DNA of 64,000 nt from contig CP154956.1 in NCBI GenBank assembly GCA_039621445.1, positions 85,432,474-85,496,473 of the forward strand. Direction: 5' to 3'. A program made the position numbers and the translations under genes. Origin of the DNA: Euglena gracilis. Taxonomy: Eukaryota; Euglenida; Euglenophyceae; Euglenales. This document shows, in pieces, positions 25,581-38,800 of this stretch. The notes beneath the pieces were generated by a model. The model had not been told where the DNA came from. It was given only the letters and a program-made list of their open reading frames with translations, and ran no database searches. How positions within the stretch are numbered: the first letter of the stretch is position 1; each line of letters opens with the position of its first letter.

Positions 25581-26609
25581 TAGGGAGTGGGGGCATGGCA
25601 GGCACCTGTATTGAACATTGGAAGAAAGGAGAACACACGGATGGCAGGAGAATGGCATTAGATGTGGTGGTGTCCGAAGAGCGCCCACTGAACTGACTGA
25701 TGTAAAAAATTCCATCCTTGGACTCAGAAAAGCATCGTGATTTAATTCCAATTGGACCTTGGTATAAATATATTGTTTCTCGATGGTCAATAGAGCCGTT
25801 CGTTGAATACATTCTCTCACCCTCGCAGTCACCCCACCCACGTAGGCTGGGAACCCTGAAGAGCCGGGAGGGGGGGTAAAAGCACTCAAGAAAGCAGTCA
25901 GACACGCTTGAAACTGGGTACTTTCTACAATAGAAAACAGCATCATTGATTATTCCTTCAATTTGAGGTCCACGGTTCGTTTTTGCATATTCTCTGATGC
26001 TCATCGGGATCTTTACAATCGTAATCTGTGCAGGTAAGAGTTATGACAGTGTCAAGGCAGTTGGAACCGATTCCCACACCTGTTTCTTCAGAGGATTTGA
26101 CTGGGCTTGCAATCAAACACCGTGAAAAACAAGGAAAAACGGTTTTGAAAACCTGGGAGACCAACGCATTAAAAAAAAAACACACACAACACTGTCCGCA
26201 ATCCTCGGGGAGTGTGGCATTTGATCAAAGGGGACAAAAAATAATGTCACAACGGTGTGCGTGTATGTCTGCCCGTACAACCCGCAAAGAGAGGTCAAAG
26301 CAGCTGTGTTTATCAATCATGCAAAATCTTTGATGCCCTGGGAAAAACTCATCTTGAGGGCGAAACAGTGCTATGTTTATCAGCCAAGATCTTTGTCTCT
26401 TGAAAACTGCTGCTGTTGGCAGTGGCCCCCGCTGAAAAACAAAAACGGAGGGGAAAAACTCTTATGTTGATGCCTCGGATTTAGCACTGCTTAAATGTAT
26501 CGAACTCTGATGTGCTGGCTGCAAATATGAACACCGAATCACCAGACGGCATTGCATCTCCGACTGCCTCCGTCGTGACCGGTTCCGACGGTGCGGGGAG
26601 GGAACCAAA

Positions 26610-27225
26610 CAGGTAGGACCTGGACCAGGACCTCGACCTGGGATAGCTGGGACATGGCCAGGGACGGGACCTGGACCTGGGACCTGGACCTGGGACCTGG
26701 ACCTGGGACCTGGGAGCCCTGGAACTGGGTCCTGGGACCTGGACCTGGACCTCGACCTGGGATATAGCTGGGACATGGCCAGGGACGGGACCTGGACCGA
26801 AGACCTGGGACCTGGGACCTGGGACCCCTGGAACTGGGACCTGGACCTGGGACCTGGGATCTGGGCCTCCTGGAACTGGGTCCTGGGACCTGGACCTGGA
26901 CCTCGACCTGGGACAGCCTGGGGCACGGCCAGGGACGGGACCTGGACCTAGGACCTGGACCTGGGACCAGGGACCCACCCTGGAACTGGGTCCTGGGACC
27001 TGGACCTAGGCCTTGGACCTGGGACCTGGGACCTGGAACCCCTGGAACTGGGTCCTGGGACCTGGACCCGGACCTCGGACTGGGACAGCCTGGGACACGG
27101 CCAGGGACGGGACCTGGACCTAGGACCTGGGACCTGGGACCTGGGACCCCTGGAACTGGGTCCTGGGACCTGGACCTGGACCTCGACCTGGGACAGCCAG
27201 GGACTTGGACCCGGCCAGGGAGAAG
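26610..27225. repeat. GGACCT minisatellite with higher-order repeat
   Basis: Six-base GACCTG units form larger blocks of about 120-190 bp, each carrying CTCGACCTGGGA-AGC and ACATGGCCAGGGACGGGAC-type segments (about 26630, 26750, 26900, 27070, 27170). The 414-codon Pro/Gly/Ser frame on the minus strand is a product of the repeat. Confidence 0.9.
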
Positions 27226-27289
27226 ATCTAGAGATTTACTGGTGGGAGGGGTGGCGTCTGCCGAGCCAAAGACGGATGGAGTTGGGTGG

Positions 27290-27450
27290 CAGCTGATGGT
27301 GAGACAGGTACGGATGGATTGGAACTGGAGGGGAGGGGAGGCAGCGGATGCTGAGACAGGTACGGATGGATTGGAACTGGAGGGGAGGGGAAGCAGCGGA
27401 TGCTGAGACAGGTACGGATGGATTGGAACTGGAGGGGAGGCAACTGATGC
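27290..27450. repeat. ~56-bp minisatellite, 3-4 copies
   Basis: Unit: ACAGGTACGGATGGATTGGA followed by ACTGGAGGGGAGG and CAGCTGATGCTG-like sequence. Confidence 0.85.
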
Positions 27451-28613
27451 TGAAAAAGGTTCGGCAGGAGAGAGGGAAATAGGTGCGGCAGGGTTGGATG
27501 AGGGAGCATGGTTGGAAGATAACGAGAACGGACACCGCAAAAGAAACAGACAGGGAGACACGGAAGGCAAAAGGATCGGGCTTGGGCAGGAGTGCGCGGA
27601 AATAAGTATTAAGTCAGAGCGAAAGCGAATGAGGATGCACCAGCGGCACTGGCATAACTGTTCAGCTTGTTTGCAAACTAATTTGCTGACTGAAGAAAAT
27701 TGCGAGCTACTTGGGGACGTTAACGTAGGGTTTTGTATTCTGTGGTAAAAAAAAAAAACTGGGATTGGAGGCATTGCACCCACAAATTAAACAACAAAAA
27801 AAATACCAGGCTGCTGCGGCTCAAACGTTTTAGTTTGTCTGGATTAGCAGTACATTGGAGTACAAAGAAAAGCAACAACCAGGCCATCTGCGAGGCAGGC
27901 TTTTGGAGATGCAGTGCTGAAACGGCTGGAAACCAGTGTACAATGACGTATATGACGGATGTGTTCACCTCGGCACGTTTTTTGTCATTTTCTAATAAGA
28001 AAAGAACTTTCGACAGGTTCAGAGATTTCGGAAGGATGGCCCCGCCAGGTGTGCCAGGTTAAAGCTGATTGCCACACCAACTCCGAAACCGTGGACTGGC
28101 TGTGGTAGACTTATATACATATATATTTTTACTAAAACGTGGAGCTCATTCTTGCAGAGCATCATAATCACATAAGAAATGAAAATGCTTCCAACGGAAC
28201 ACCAATAATTGGTTGGGCTTGAAAATGCTGCAATAGGAAAGAAATTAGGTCAGGATATGCCCGCCCGTGAGAGATGGCTAGTGTTTGCTGAAAAGTTGAC
28301 AACGAGCAAACTGGGTAGGCGCAAATTCAATTGGGCTCAGTGAAAAATGGGCTACGAACCATCCTCCACAGGGCAGTTTCCAAAAGACAAACAATGGATA
28401 CAAGCATTGGTTATGAAAATGGAAACTAAAAGGGTACAATGAGTGTAAAGGCATTACCTTCCGGTGGCATCTGTCATTGCGGAGCAGGAAAAATGTATAC
28501 GAAGAGAAGAGAAAAAATGGGGGGAGGTCGTACTCTTGGCCACCTTTCCTGATAGTCGGCAGGAAAGATGTTCACCACCCCGCTGACGGTGAAGCGGTAC
28601 GACATCGGGGTGG

Positions 28614-28990
<377 letters not shown>

Positions 28991-29191
28991 ATGTCATTTG
29001 ACGAAATCCCAAATGGGAAAGCGCAATCCAAACTGTTCGTGCTTCATCGACTGTGCAAAGGGTGATGGGACCACAAACGACTTAGAAACAGACAATGATG
29101 GGAGGAATTTACAAACAGATAGTGTCAGCCGTCGGGGGAGGTACACTAAACAAATATGCCAGACAGAATGCAATGGCAGTGGCCCAGAGGG

Positions 29192-30895
29192 TCAAGGAGC
29201 GTAGCTACTGTAATACGAACTCTCGTCCTGGTCGAGGTAGGAGTTGATCTCCTGCGTGACCAGCGACACGTACATGTTGATCCGACGCAGGGAAGGGCCA
29301 ACGGCACCCCAACCTAACCCCAACCCCAACCAAAGTGGACTTGTGCCGCCCCATTTCGGCAGTTCTGTGGCTTCGGGAAAAAAACTGAGCTCTGGAATTG
29401 AAAAACAATTTGAAAGATTTTGTGCCGGGGGGGGGGGCTGGCATGAGAACTTGAGGTGTACGCCATGGAAAAACACATCCAACTGTACGGTCTCCGCGAC
29501 GGCCCCGCCCTGTGTTCTGTCACACGGTTGCGGTTGCGCTCGTGCTCCTCCCGCAGGTGTTGGTGGTAGAGCCCCGCCAGGCCCCACCACTGCACCAGCG
29601 CTGTACGGGAAGGCCTGGTGGGGGGGGTCGACCCCTCCATCCACCATACCATTTTCATAGATTTTTTGAAAACAAATCCACCCGGCGCCGAAAGCACGGG
29701 GAAATATTTTTTGGGGTCGAAAATTGGTGCTCCCAGAAATACTGGAGGAGGTGGTGGGGGGGTGGTGGACCTGGCTGTTTGGCCGATTCCTGTTCTGCCC
29801 TGGGTCCCATCCCCACGCCCCCCCCCCCCACCCCCGCCATGCCGCGGACTGCGGGCTCAGGCGGTCAGGTGGGGCCTGCCCTCGTCCAGCGCCTTCTTCT
29901 CGTTGCTGATCAGCTGCTCCTCCTTCGCGTACATCTTTTGCTCGTGGGCCTCGTGGGACTGCAAGGAGGGGGGCGGAGATGCACCCTTGGGTGGAATAAG
30001 ACAAGGTGTGGACAGGGGCGGAACTGCGAACACACCAGTAGCCGTTATTCTGCATGGTACAAAACACTTCAATTGTGCCTCCAGCTGTTTGACGTATTGT
30101 GCGGAGGTCATTTTGCAACTCTTATTGTGCAAATACTTTTCCATGCTTCACGTCTGTGACCGTGATTGCAATGATGGGCAGCCACTCCAGAAGAAAGAGG
30201 AAAGAACCAGATCAAATTGTCCAAAACAGACCCATCTTGTACAAATAATAAGCCTGCACCACACAGATGTCAACCTGAATGAAGGCGTCAGGCATCACAG
30301 GGGTTCTAGTGTGGTATAACCCACGGCCTTCCTCTTGGGAAAAGGATATGCCGCTGACTCAGACCTCGTTCACCATCTTCATGATGTCCTCGCGGTTGTC
30401 CAGCAGGGAGAGGACTTGGCGGCTTGCGTCGTCGATGAAATCGGTGTTACCCGCCTGGGCCACGAAGAGAACCATGCACCCCAAAGAAAGGGAACAGGAC
30501 AAGGCAAAACCAATTGGTGTCGTCCTGCCACCTTGATGCTCCGGTGCGCAGCTGAACAAAGGAATGATTTGAATAAATCAAACAAATTGCCAAATGATAG
30601 TTCTTTTTGGGGGTACATAGAACACCAGAGCTCCTCAGGGAAAGCTGATATGTAGGGGAGGGGGTTTCAAAGATCTGAAAAAAAACAAATTTCGGCCGAG
30701 TCACCCGCGCGTGGCCGGATTTCTGCTGCGAGACTCCTGGATTCAACAAACGTGAAAGATGAGAAAAGAGCCAGCTGCCAGACAGGGAAGAAGAAAGAAA
30801 GAGGGTAGGTGAAAGAATGATGTGAGACTCCCCAATACACACACACACACACATGCACGCATGCACGCGCGTGCACACACACACACACACACACA

Positions 30896-30946
<51 letters not shown>

Positions 30947-33900
30947 GCACTCAGGCACACGGGCGCGTACACACATACTCACACTCACCACACTCACACA
31001 CTGGCATCACCTGGGCCTCTGTGTGTCGGTTCTCCACCAAGCCAATGAAGATGTGGAAGATGTCATCGAAATACTTCTTCTCCTCCTCACGCAGCTTGGT
31101 GAATGACTGCGTGATGCTCTCCACCGTCTGTGACAAAAGATGGGCCCCCGTTGCAGAGCAAAATGACAGGGGTCAGCAAGCGCGAAACAGGGCGACAAGA
31201 ACATTGCTCCTCGAGACTGCGTGGGCTCGGCAATATGAGCCATCAAATTAAAATTCTTAAAAATTTTGGTGCCTTTTTGGCATGTTTTTGGGAATTCTCT
31301 TTGCATTTTCGTGAGCTTTGCCCCTTTTCTCTCAGATTTTGAACATTTTGGCATATATTTTCAAAAAATGACTATTTTTGCACGTTTTTTTTGTGCATTT
31401 TTTTTGAGGCCAGACACATTTTTTTTGAGGCTATACGAGCATCCCTCGGGGATGTTGGGCATGTTGGGGATCCCTTGGGGATGTTGCTTTCATTTTGGCT
31501 TGAATCCCTGGTGGCCCTGATAGTCCCCAAATCCCCAATTCCCACAGAGCAAGGCAGGATCACTCGGAACGCTTTTGGGGTTGGTTGGTCTGGAATTATG
31601 AGGAAAATGCAAAAAACAAACGGCAAAAAAATGGTCAAAATTGCGAAAAATTGAGTAAATTACAAAAAGTGCCCCAGAAAGCAAAATTGTGCTGGAAAAA
31701 AACTGAAAAAAATGTGCAAAAATTCGAGAAAAAAATGCGAAACACATCCCCTGATCCCAGATCCCCCCCGCTTATGGTCACTTCCAGCCCGAACTCTGGC
31801 AACAAATAGATTGACACCCCCATGACGACCATGATGAGGGGAAAAAAGCACCTGGTCCGTCAGCTCCGTGTAGATCTGCTCGAACCCGCGGATCACGTCC
31901 TCAAAAGCCTCCAGCTGGTCGGTCTCCAGTTCCAACAGCTGCTCCTGCAGCCGGTCCAGTGCCTGGCGTTGAGGCGGGACTACAACAGTGGAGAGAAAAC
32001 AGCAAAGCAATACCTGCCCAGGCATCGCCAAGGCTAGGGGCTTGAGACCACTTTTATAAATAAAAAAAAACTCAAGATACACTAATTTACAATAATGCAA
32101 AGCGCCCGAAAAAAAAATTGCTGTTTGTTGGGACTCCTAAAATGATGATTTTTTGGCTTTGGTCGATCAAGGAAAAAAACCCCAAAAAGACACCCCAAAA
32201 ATTAAGCCCCAGAGGTTTATGGCCACAGACCCAAAATAAGAACTGGGCCATATTTCTTGGGGGGGGGTGAATAATTTATGGTCAGGTAAATCTAACCATA
32301 AAATCACTGGCCAAGCACCACAAATTTATCACCTGGGGTATAGGGTGGTGTGGCATGAAGAGTATGATATACTGTATCGAATAGCATGGTGTGGAATAAT
32401 GACCTTATGAGCCTATTGGTTCGTTGTGTCGTACGCTTCATGAGAAGCTCTCCCTGGGGTAGACATCAACGCCGGTCCAGCTCCGTCCGCAGCGTGTTCC
32501 ACTCCTGCTCGATGAAGGCCTCGTCGTCGCCACGAGTGCCTACGCCGGCGACGGCAGAGCTGGACCGGGGATGGAATTCCGGAGAGAATGAACACCACGG
32601 CGTTTCAGAATTGCTTGAATGATGCCGCCAAGAAGGTCGCACGTCCCCTCAGGGAGGCTTGGTGCTCTTCAACCACTTCCCTCCAGAGGTCCAGTTCACA
32701 GGTGGGTGTCACACCCTGAACATGGACATTTCAAAAGATTTGCGGGGTCGGGCCTGGACATAATGCCAACCCCCCGAGGGGTGTCCTTTTGATGGACCGA
32801 CACCTGGTGGCAAAAAGCCCCTCTCTCGCCCCGGCCGGGTTGGTGAGAAGAGGCCTGCGTTGCATTGAATGTCCTCTCCTGCCGCCACTGCTGGGCGTCA
32901 AAACCAACGGGCCGGCCGGGCCGCTGCCGGTCCCCTCCTGACCAGAGCTAAGACCGGGGGGAGGGGGGTCCTGGTGGACCCACACACGTTCCCCGAAAAT
33001 GGCAAAAAATCGCGAAAATGCCAAAAATAGCACCTTTTTCAAAAAAAGGTTCGGTGCCTTTGGCACCGAAAATCATATCCCATCCCCCTGGGGGGACCCC
33101 CCGGGGGGCTCGGCCGGACCCACCCACCCTACCCCCCTTCCCCCCCCCCAAGGGGTCCAAGACTAGAAAAAAAAACCCCTGCTCCCGGCACACCGGACGC
33201 CAGGTTCAGGGTCTGCTTCTTCTTCTTCTCGAACGCCTTGATGAGCTCCTTGCACCGGCGGTCGGTGTCCGCCTTGGACTGGGTCACGACGTAGCTGTAC
33301 TCCTCCAACTCCGCCGCCTTCCGCGCCCGGTGCTCGTTCATCTTGGTCTTGAACTCCTCCAGGACCTCCCCGAAGCTGGGGCACGGTGGGGCGGCGGAAT
33401 GTCAGGACGGCTCCTCCACGGTATGCTGGTGTTTGGTGTTCCTTCCTGGATTGGCCGACAAACACTCTGGATTGGCCGACAAACACTTACTCCCAACTTA
33501 CACCTTCGCAAGTGAGAACGCCGCAAATGCACAAGAATCGATTAAAAGAAGGTAGCACACAGAATGGATGATGACGAGGCGATTGCCATTTCCGTTTTTT
33601 TAGGGGGGGTTGAATTTGGGACAATATTCTTGAACCAAGATCTCATCAGAAGAACTGCAGGGGCAACAAAGACTGACAAAAGCAGGTAGTCAGAGGTGGA
33701 AAAAAGAAACAAAATTTACTCCCCCTCAAAACCCAAAAAAGAATGTGGATTTGAAGAAATGTGTATTTTGTGTCAAGAATGTGGATTTGAAGAATGTGTA
33801 CGATTTTTTGCTCCACGCTTCTTTGACGGATTATACAAGAAACAACAATGAAAGAGCAAAAGGTCGAGACCAACATCAGGTAATGTCCTGATGTTGGTTG

Positions 33901-35779
33901 TTGGTGGGGGTTTGGGCAGAGAGGCAGAGATGAGTCGCATCCCCCCAATCCGCCAAAATGTGTTTGCCCTCCTGATGTCAAACCTTCGTTTGGGGTAAAC
34001 AGATTGGCCTGGCTCAGCCTCCTTTCTTTCCCATGCAGAGTGGCCAATCACCGCAGGGGTACCTGCTGCGGTACTTTTCCATGGAGTCCTTCAGTGAGGA
34101 CTCCACCTCGATGAACGCATTCATGTGCTTCGCCTGTGGGGAATTAGTCAGTTCCGGGTGTCCTCTGGAACCACCAAGACCAGAGTGTGAGACAGGCATC
34201 AGCATCCATCAGGTGTGGGGGGGGCATACAATTGCTTACCGACCCCCGGGGGGGGGGAGGGGGGGGTCACTCCACTTTTTTAAAAACCAGTCAGTCACTC
34301 ATTTTCAAAAAACCAGCCAGTCACTACCCCCCCCCCCGGGGGGGTCGGCCACTCAGAAAAACGGCCACTTTCCAGTCACTTTAGGCCATTTTAGGCCAAA
34401 AAAAATTTTCCGGCGCCTTCGGCGCCGGGGTCACTCAAGCCACTTTTGCCCACTCCTGGCCGACCCCCCCCCGGGGGGGGGAGGGGGTCCGGGCCCAAAA
34501 CCAGTCAGTCACTCTGAAAAAACCAGTCACCCACCCCCCCCCCGGGGGGGGGGGTGGTGGGACAGTGCTTAAGCAATTGTCTGGGGGGGGGGGGGCATAT
34601 TTGGACCTGTCAGGAAATGCGGTGCAAAAATAATTGACCTTGCCAAACACACAAACCCAAAAACACAAAAAACGACTCTTCCCCGCAGTCACATTGTTCC
34701 AGTGCCATGCCCCTGGTTGGGGCAGCAGACTGCTGGGACCCTGAGTGGAGGGCTGGCCCGAGGACGGGAAAGGCAGGTTGATGAAGCTGGGGGAGGGGAC
34801 CTCGGGATCGTCACGGAACATGTCCTCGAACAGGGCGTTCATCCCGGGCATGTTGATCTCCCGCATCTGCGCCTCCAGCTGCATGGCGGTGAGGGAATAT
34901 TAATTCACTTGGCTGCCCCACTGCGCCAATGCTGGCCACTCTGGCCTCCGTTGAGTGTCTGGCAGCCGCAGACAGTCGAAGCCGCGCCAGGTTTTTTTTT
35001 TTTAAGACCGGGGGGGTCCCCCCCCATGCTTGTGCTTACCGACCGGGGGAGAGGGGGGTGGGTGCCTGCCCCTAGCAGGCACACCCCCGGGGGGGGGGGT
35101 CCGGGGGGACCCAGAAAATTTTCATTGAAAATGGCCTTTTCCGGGCCCCCCACGCCTTCGGCGCCGGGGTCGAAGGGGGGTGACTGCTAGGGGCAGGCAC
35201 CCCCCGAAACCCTACCCCCCCCCCCCCCGGGGGGGTCGGATCGGGTGCCATGGGGTGCCTGCCCTAGCACCCCCCCCCCCGTGGGGTAGGCACCTGACTA
35301 AGCACAAGCCTGGTCCCCCCCACCCACCCACCTTCTGGAGGGGGGGGGGGGGCGCCCGGGGGACCCACCCACTTTTCCCTGAAAAATGGCCAAAAATCGC
35401 AAAAAGTGCCAAAAATTGCACCTTTTCCAAAAATTCTCGGCGCCTTTGGCACCAAAAAGTATATCCCACCCCCTCCGGGGGGGACCCCCCCGGGTCCACG
35501 ACTAAAAAAACCCCTGATCTGCGTTTTGTGAAAGAGCCCAGAGCAGCATTCGTTGGCCCGTTCGGCTGGCCCAGCGGAGCGGCAGACCTCGGCAGCGTCC
35601 GCCCGCTCCCGCTCCTGCTCCTCCACCTTGGCCTCCGCCGCCTCGATCTCCATCAGCTGCTCTCGCTGGTCCTGCACCGCCTTCTCCACCTTGTCCTTGT
35701 CCACCAGCCGGTAGTCGCCCGCCAGGGCCCCTGCCCCAGACTGGCACTGTCCGCTTGGCGGACCGCCATCAATCCCCCG

Positions 35780-35833
<54 letters not shown>

Positions 35834-38800
35834 CCACTGGGTAATTGGATAAAAAAGTGTGATGGACTCCATGGCATACCCTAAACAATCCACCAAATGT
35901 GGCTGCTGCCAATTCTGGCCAAAAATGTGTACCGAAGGGCAGAGTGCCAGAGGGACAAATTCGATTTCCCGACGGAAACCCAGGGCCTGCGGTATGGAGA
36001 GTGGGGCCGCTTGTAAAAAAAAGACGAGATATGAATCCACAACCAACAAAAAATTGAAGCAGTTAATCCCTTCCTCCAACTGGGCTGCAAGCCCGCAGCC
36101 ACCACTTTTCAAGCGGCCTCAGGTGGGGTCCCTGGGTGAGGTACTTCAGGTTGCGGATGTGGGCGAGGATTTTGGACTCGTAGCTCGGGTGCTTGCAGAG
36201 CGGGTTGCTGTGGGGTCAAACAACTAACATTGAACTGCAGCAATCCACTCCACCCATTCTGGCAGTCCAAACCAAATAATACAGCCTCTTTTCTTCTTTA
36301 GAGTTTTAGACGACTCTTGGTGCAGACCTGGATAGCGTCAACATGCGGAGCTTCTTGAACTGCCGAAGGTACTTTGCCACCGTGTCCCCTGCGGTCACCC
36401 TGTGGCTGTCAGTACCATCACTGGGAGGAAGCTCCATTTCATTCAGTGGTTGTCAACACTGTCCAGCGAAATGAACTAAAATGCGAACCTCTGGCAGCGG
36501 AGGGGGGAGCCAGCACTCAATTATATTGAATCGAAGGGACGCCCACTTCCACCACACATCTCACATCCTAATGCTCAACAGAACGCCAACAACACTCCCA
36601 TCGCCGCGAGAAGCTGTTTTGCTGCCACTTTTTGTCAATGGTCATAACGTTGGAAAAAGGAGTTCAAAGTTTCCCAACCCGGTTGGGCAATGTGGAATGT
36701 TGGCATCACCTGTGTGCAATGCCATGCGACACGGGGTGACCGGCCGAGTTCGTTCAGATTGTTCTTGCCCACAGAGAGGCAGTTCAGGTTTATCAGCGTG
36801 GCCGGCAAGCAAGGTTAAATGCAAGGGGGTCTCGGCGATCAGCGATGCGGAGAGGGGGATTGGTCACATCTAATGGTGTTTGAAAGCCATTGTTGCACCT
36901 GTTACCCTCTCCACTCACTCACCCACTCACTCACCTTCCTTTCTTTCTTTGTTAATATCTTTTTTGCCCTGTATTTTGATACTTCCTCTCTGTTTTTTTT
37001 TCCCGTTGGACAAAATCACCTTCGATTTCATGCATTGGAACTCCAGAAATATGTGCCCATAAGAAACTTTGGGTAAATGCACTTATCAAAATGTCGTTTT
37101 TTATGTCTTACTGGTGTGCAATTCCACTTAGGAACACAAGACATGATGATGAATGGATGGATGGATATTGCATTCAACCATGGCCATGCCTTCCAACTGG
37201 CTGATGGAGTTGCTGTAGAGCGTCAGCAGGCAAAGATGGCTTCCCAAAGTCGAGCCCAATCTTCGGTCACATATCGAAATAATTTTCAGAGTGATCACTC
37301 TCCAAGACGCTGTCATTGGACCACACGCCCAGCACCAGGGGTCTGACAAAATCGAATTCAAAACGAATGACATACCCGCCCCCCCCCCCGGGCAATTGTC
37401 GCGTGACAAATCGGGCAGCACGGAGGGGGGTGACAATTTCCCGGGGTGACAATTTGGCCGGCACAGAGGGGGGTGACAATTGCCCGGGGGCGTCAATTGC
37501 CCGGGGGCGTCAATTGCCCACCCATGTAGGCCACATTAAATCCAAATGACCAAAAACACCATCTGAAACACCAGTGAACACGCAAAAATGCAGCTATGGT
37601 TGTGATATTGTGCAGAACCTTTGGTATGTGACCTTTCTCAGCACGTTGTAGCGAAATAGAGGATCAATCGAGCCGTGTCGGCGAAAAGAAAGTTCACAAA
37701 CATCTTCTGTGGGGGGTGACAAATTGGGCAGCACAGAGGGGGGTGACAATTTCCCGGGGTGACAAATTGGCCGGCACAGCCAGGGGTGACAATTGCCCGG
37801 GGGCGTCAATTGCCCGGGGGCGTCAATTGCCCGGGGGCGTCAATTGCCCGGGGGGGGGGGGGCGGGTAATGAATTCAAACAATATCACTTGGCCAATGCT
37901 GGAGACGTCGACAGCTTCCCAGAAAGAAATACACAATCCATATCCATGTGTATGCAAGTACCTTCCAAAACAACTCCCTCAGATGAACCTTCGACCCAAG
38001 AAGTCAGCTGCACTCGTTCAAAAAAATTCAACAAGCACGCACCAAAAGGTTCTGATATATTAACTTCAAAAAATGAGGAAAGCAATAAATTTATTTTTCG
38101 AATGGGCTCTCCTTGCCTGAGTGTCAGATCTGTCAGCTCTGTCAGGGTCTCGAGGCCCTCGATTCGAGAGATGTTGTTGAAAGACAAATCCTGCAATTTA
38201 GGCCAACCCATGATAAGAATGATAATAATTCATGCATTCCTGTTATTGAATCCATCTGCAAACATGAGATACCTGCGCTGGGTGGCAAATGGGGGCTTTC
38301 CAAAAGAACGAAAATAGAGTGGCACAATGAGCCATCAGGCGGGGAGGGGGGAATGCGCAAGCCTGGCCTCAAAAAAATGTGCAAAAATACGCAAAAAATG
38401 CGCAAAAAATGCTTAAAATTGAAATTAAATTAGAAAAATTTAAAAAAAATGAAAAAAGTGCTTAAAATTCGAGAGAAAATGTGCAAGAATCACGGAAATG
38501 AAAAAAAAAATTGCTCAAAAAAACATGCAAAAATGGTACCAAATTTACAATAAATGTATGCAATTATGAGGAAAATGTCAGTTTGAAAATAAATGCAAAA
38601 ATGCAAAAAAGTCGAAAAATTAAAAAACTTTGCAAAATATGGTCCACAAATGTGAAAAATTGTGAAATCACGATAAAATGCACCCAAAAAAACAAACAAA
38701 AAAAGCGCTAACGAAAATCGAAAAAAATGCGCTAAAATGCGAAACACACCCCCCCCCCCTGCATCAGGCTTCGCCAAAAATCCTGCCAAACTTGCATGCT

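Larger units (their letters stand above)
21200..28440. other. Gene-poor block almost free of poly-C elements
   Basis: Apart from the three minisatellites I find no exon-like GC-rich frame and no TIR element. The sequence is more balanced in base composition. The short open frames lack splice context or family resemblance. Confidence 0.55.

Noticed and set aside
26539-27783. 414-codon Pro/Gly/Ser-rich frame on the minus strand
   Set aside because: Explained by the six-base minisatellite; no unique domain at either end.
38111-38122. GC-AG intron for DRC3 intron 3
   Set aside because: Possible by motif (CAG|GCAAGG to CTACAG) but removes two residues from an LRR with strict 22-residue spacing; the TSD-based join keeps them.
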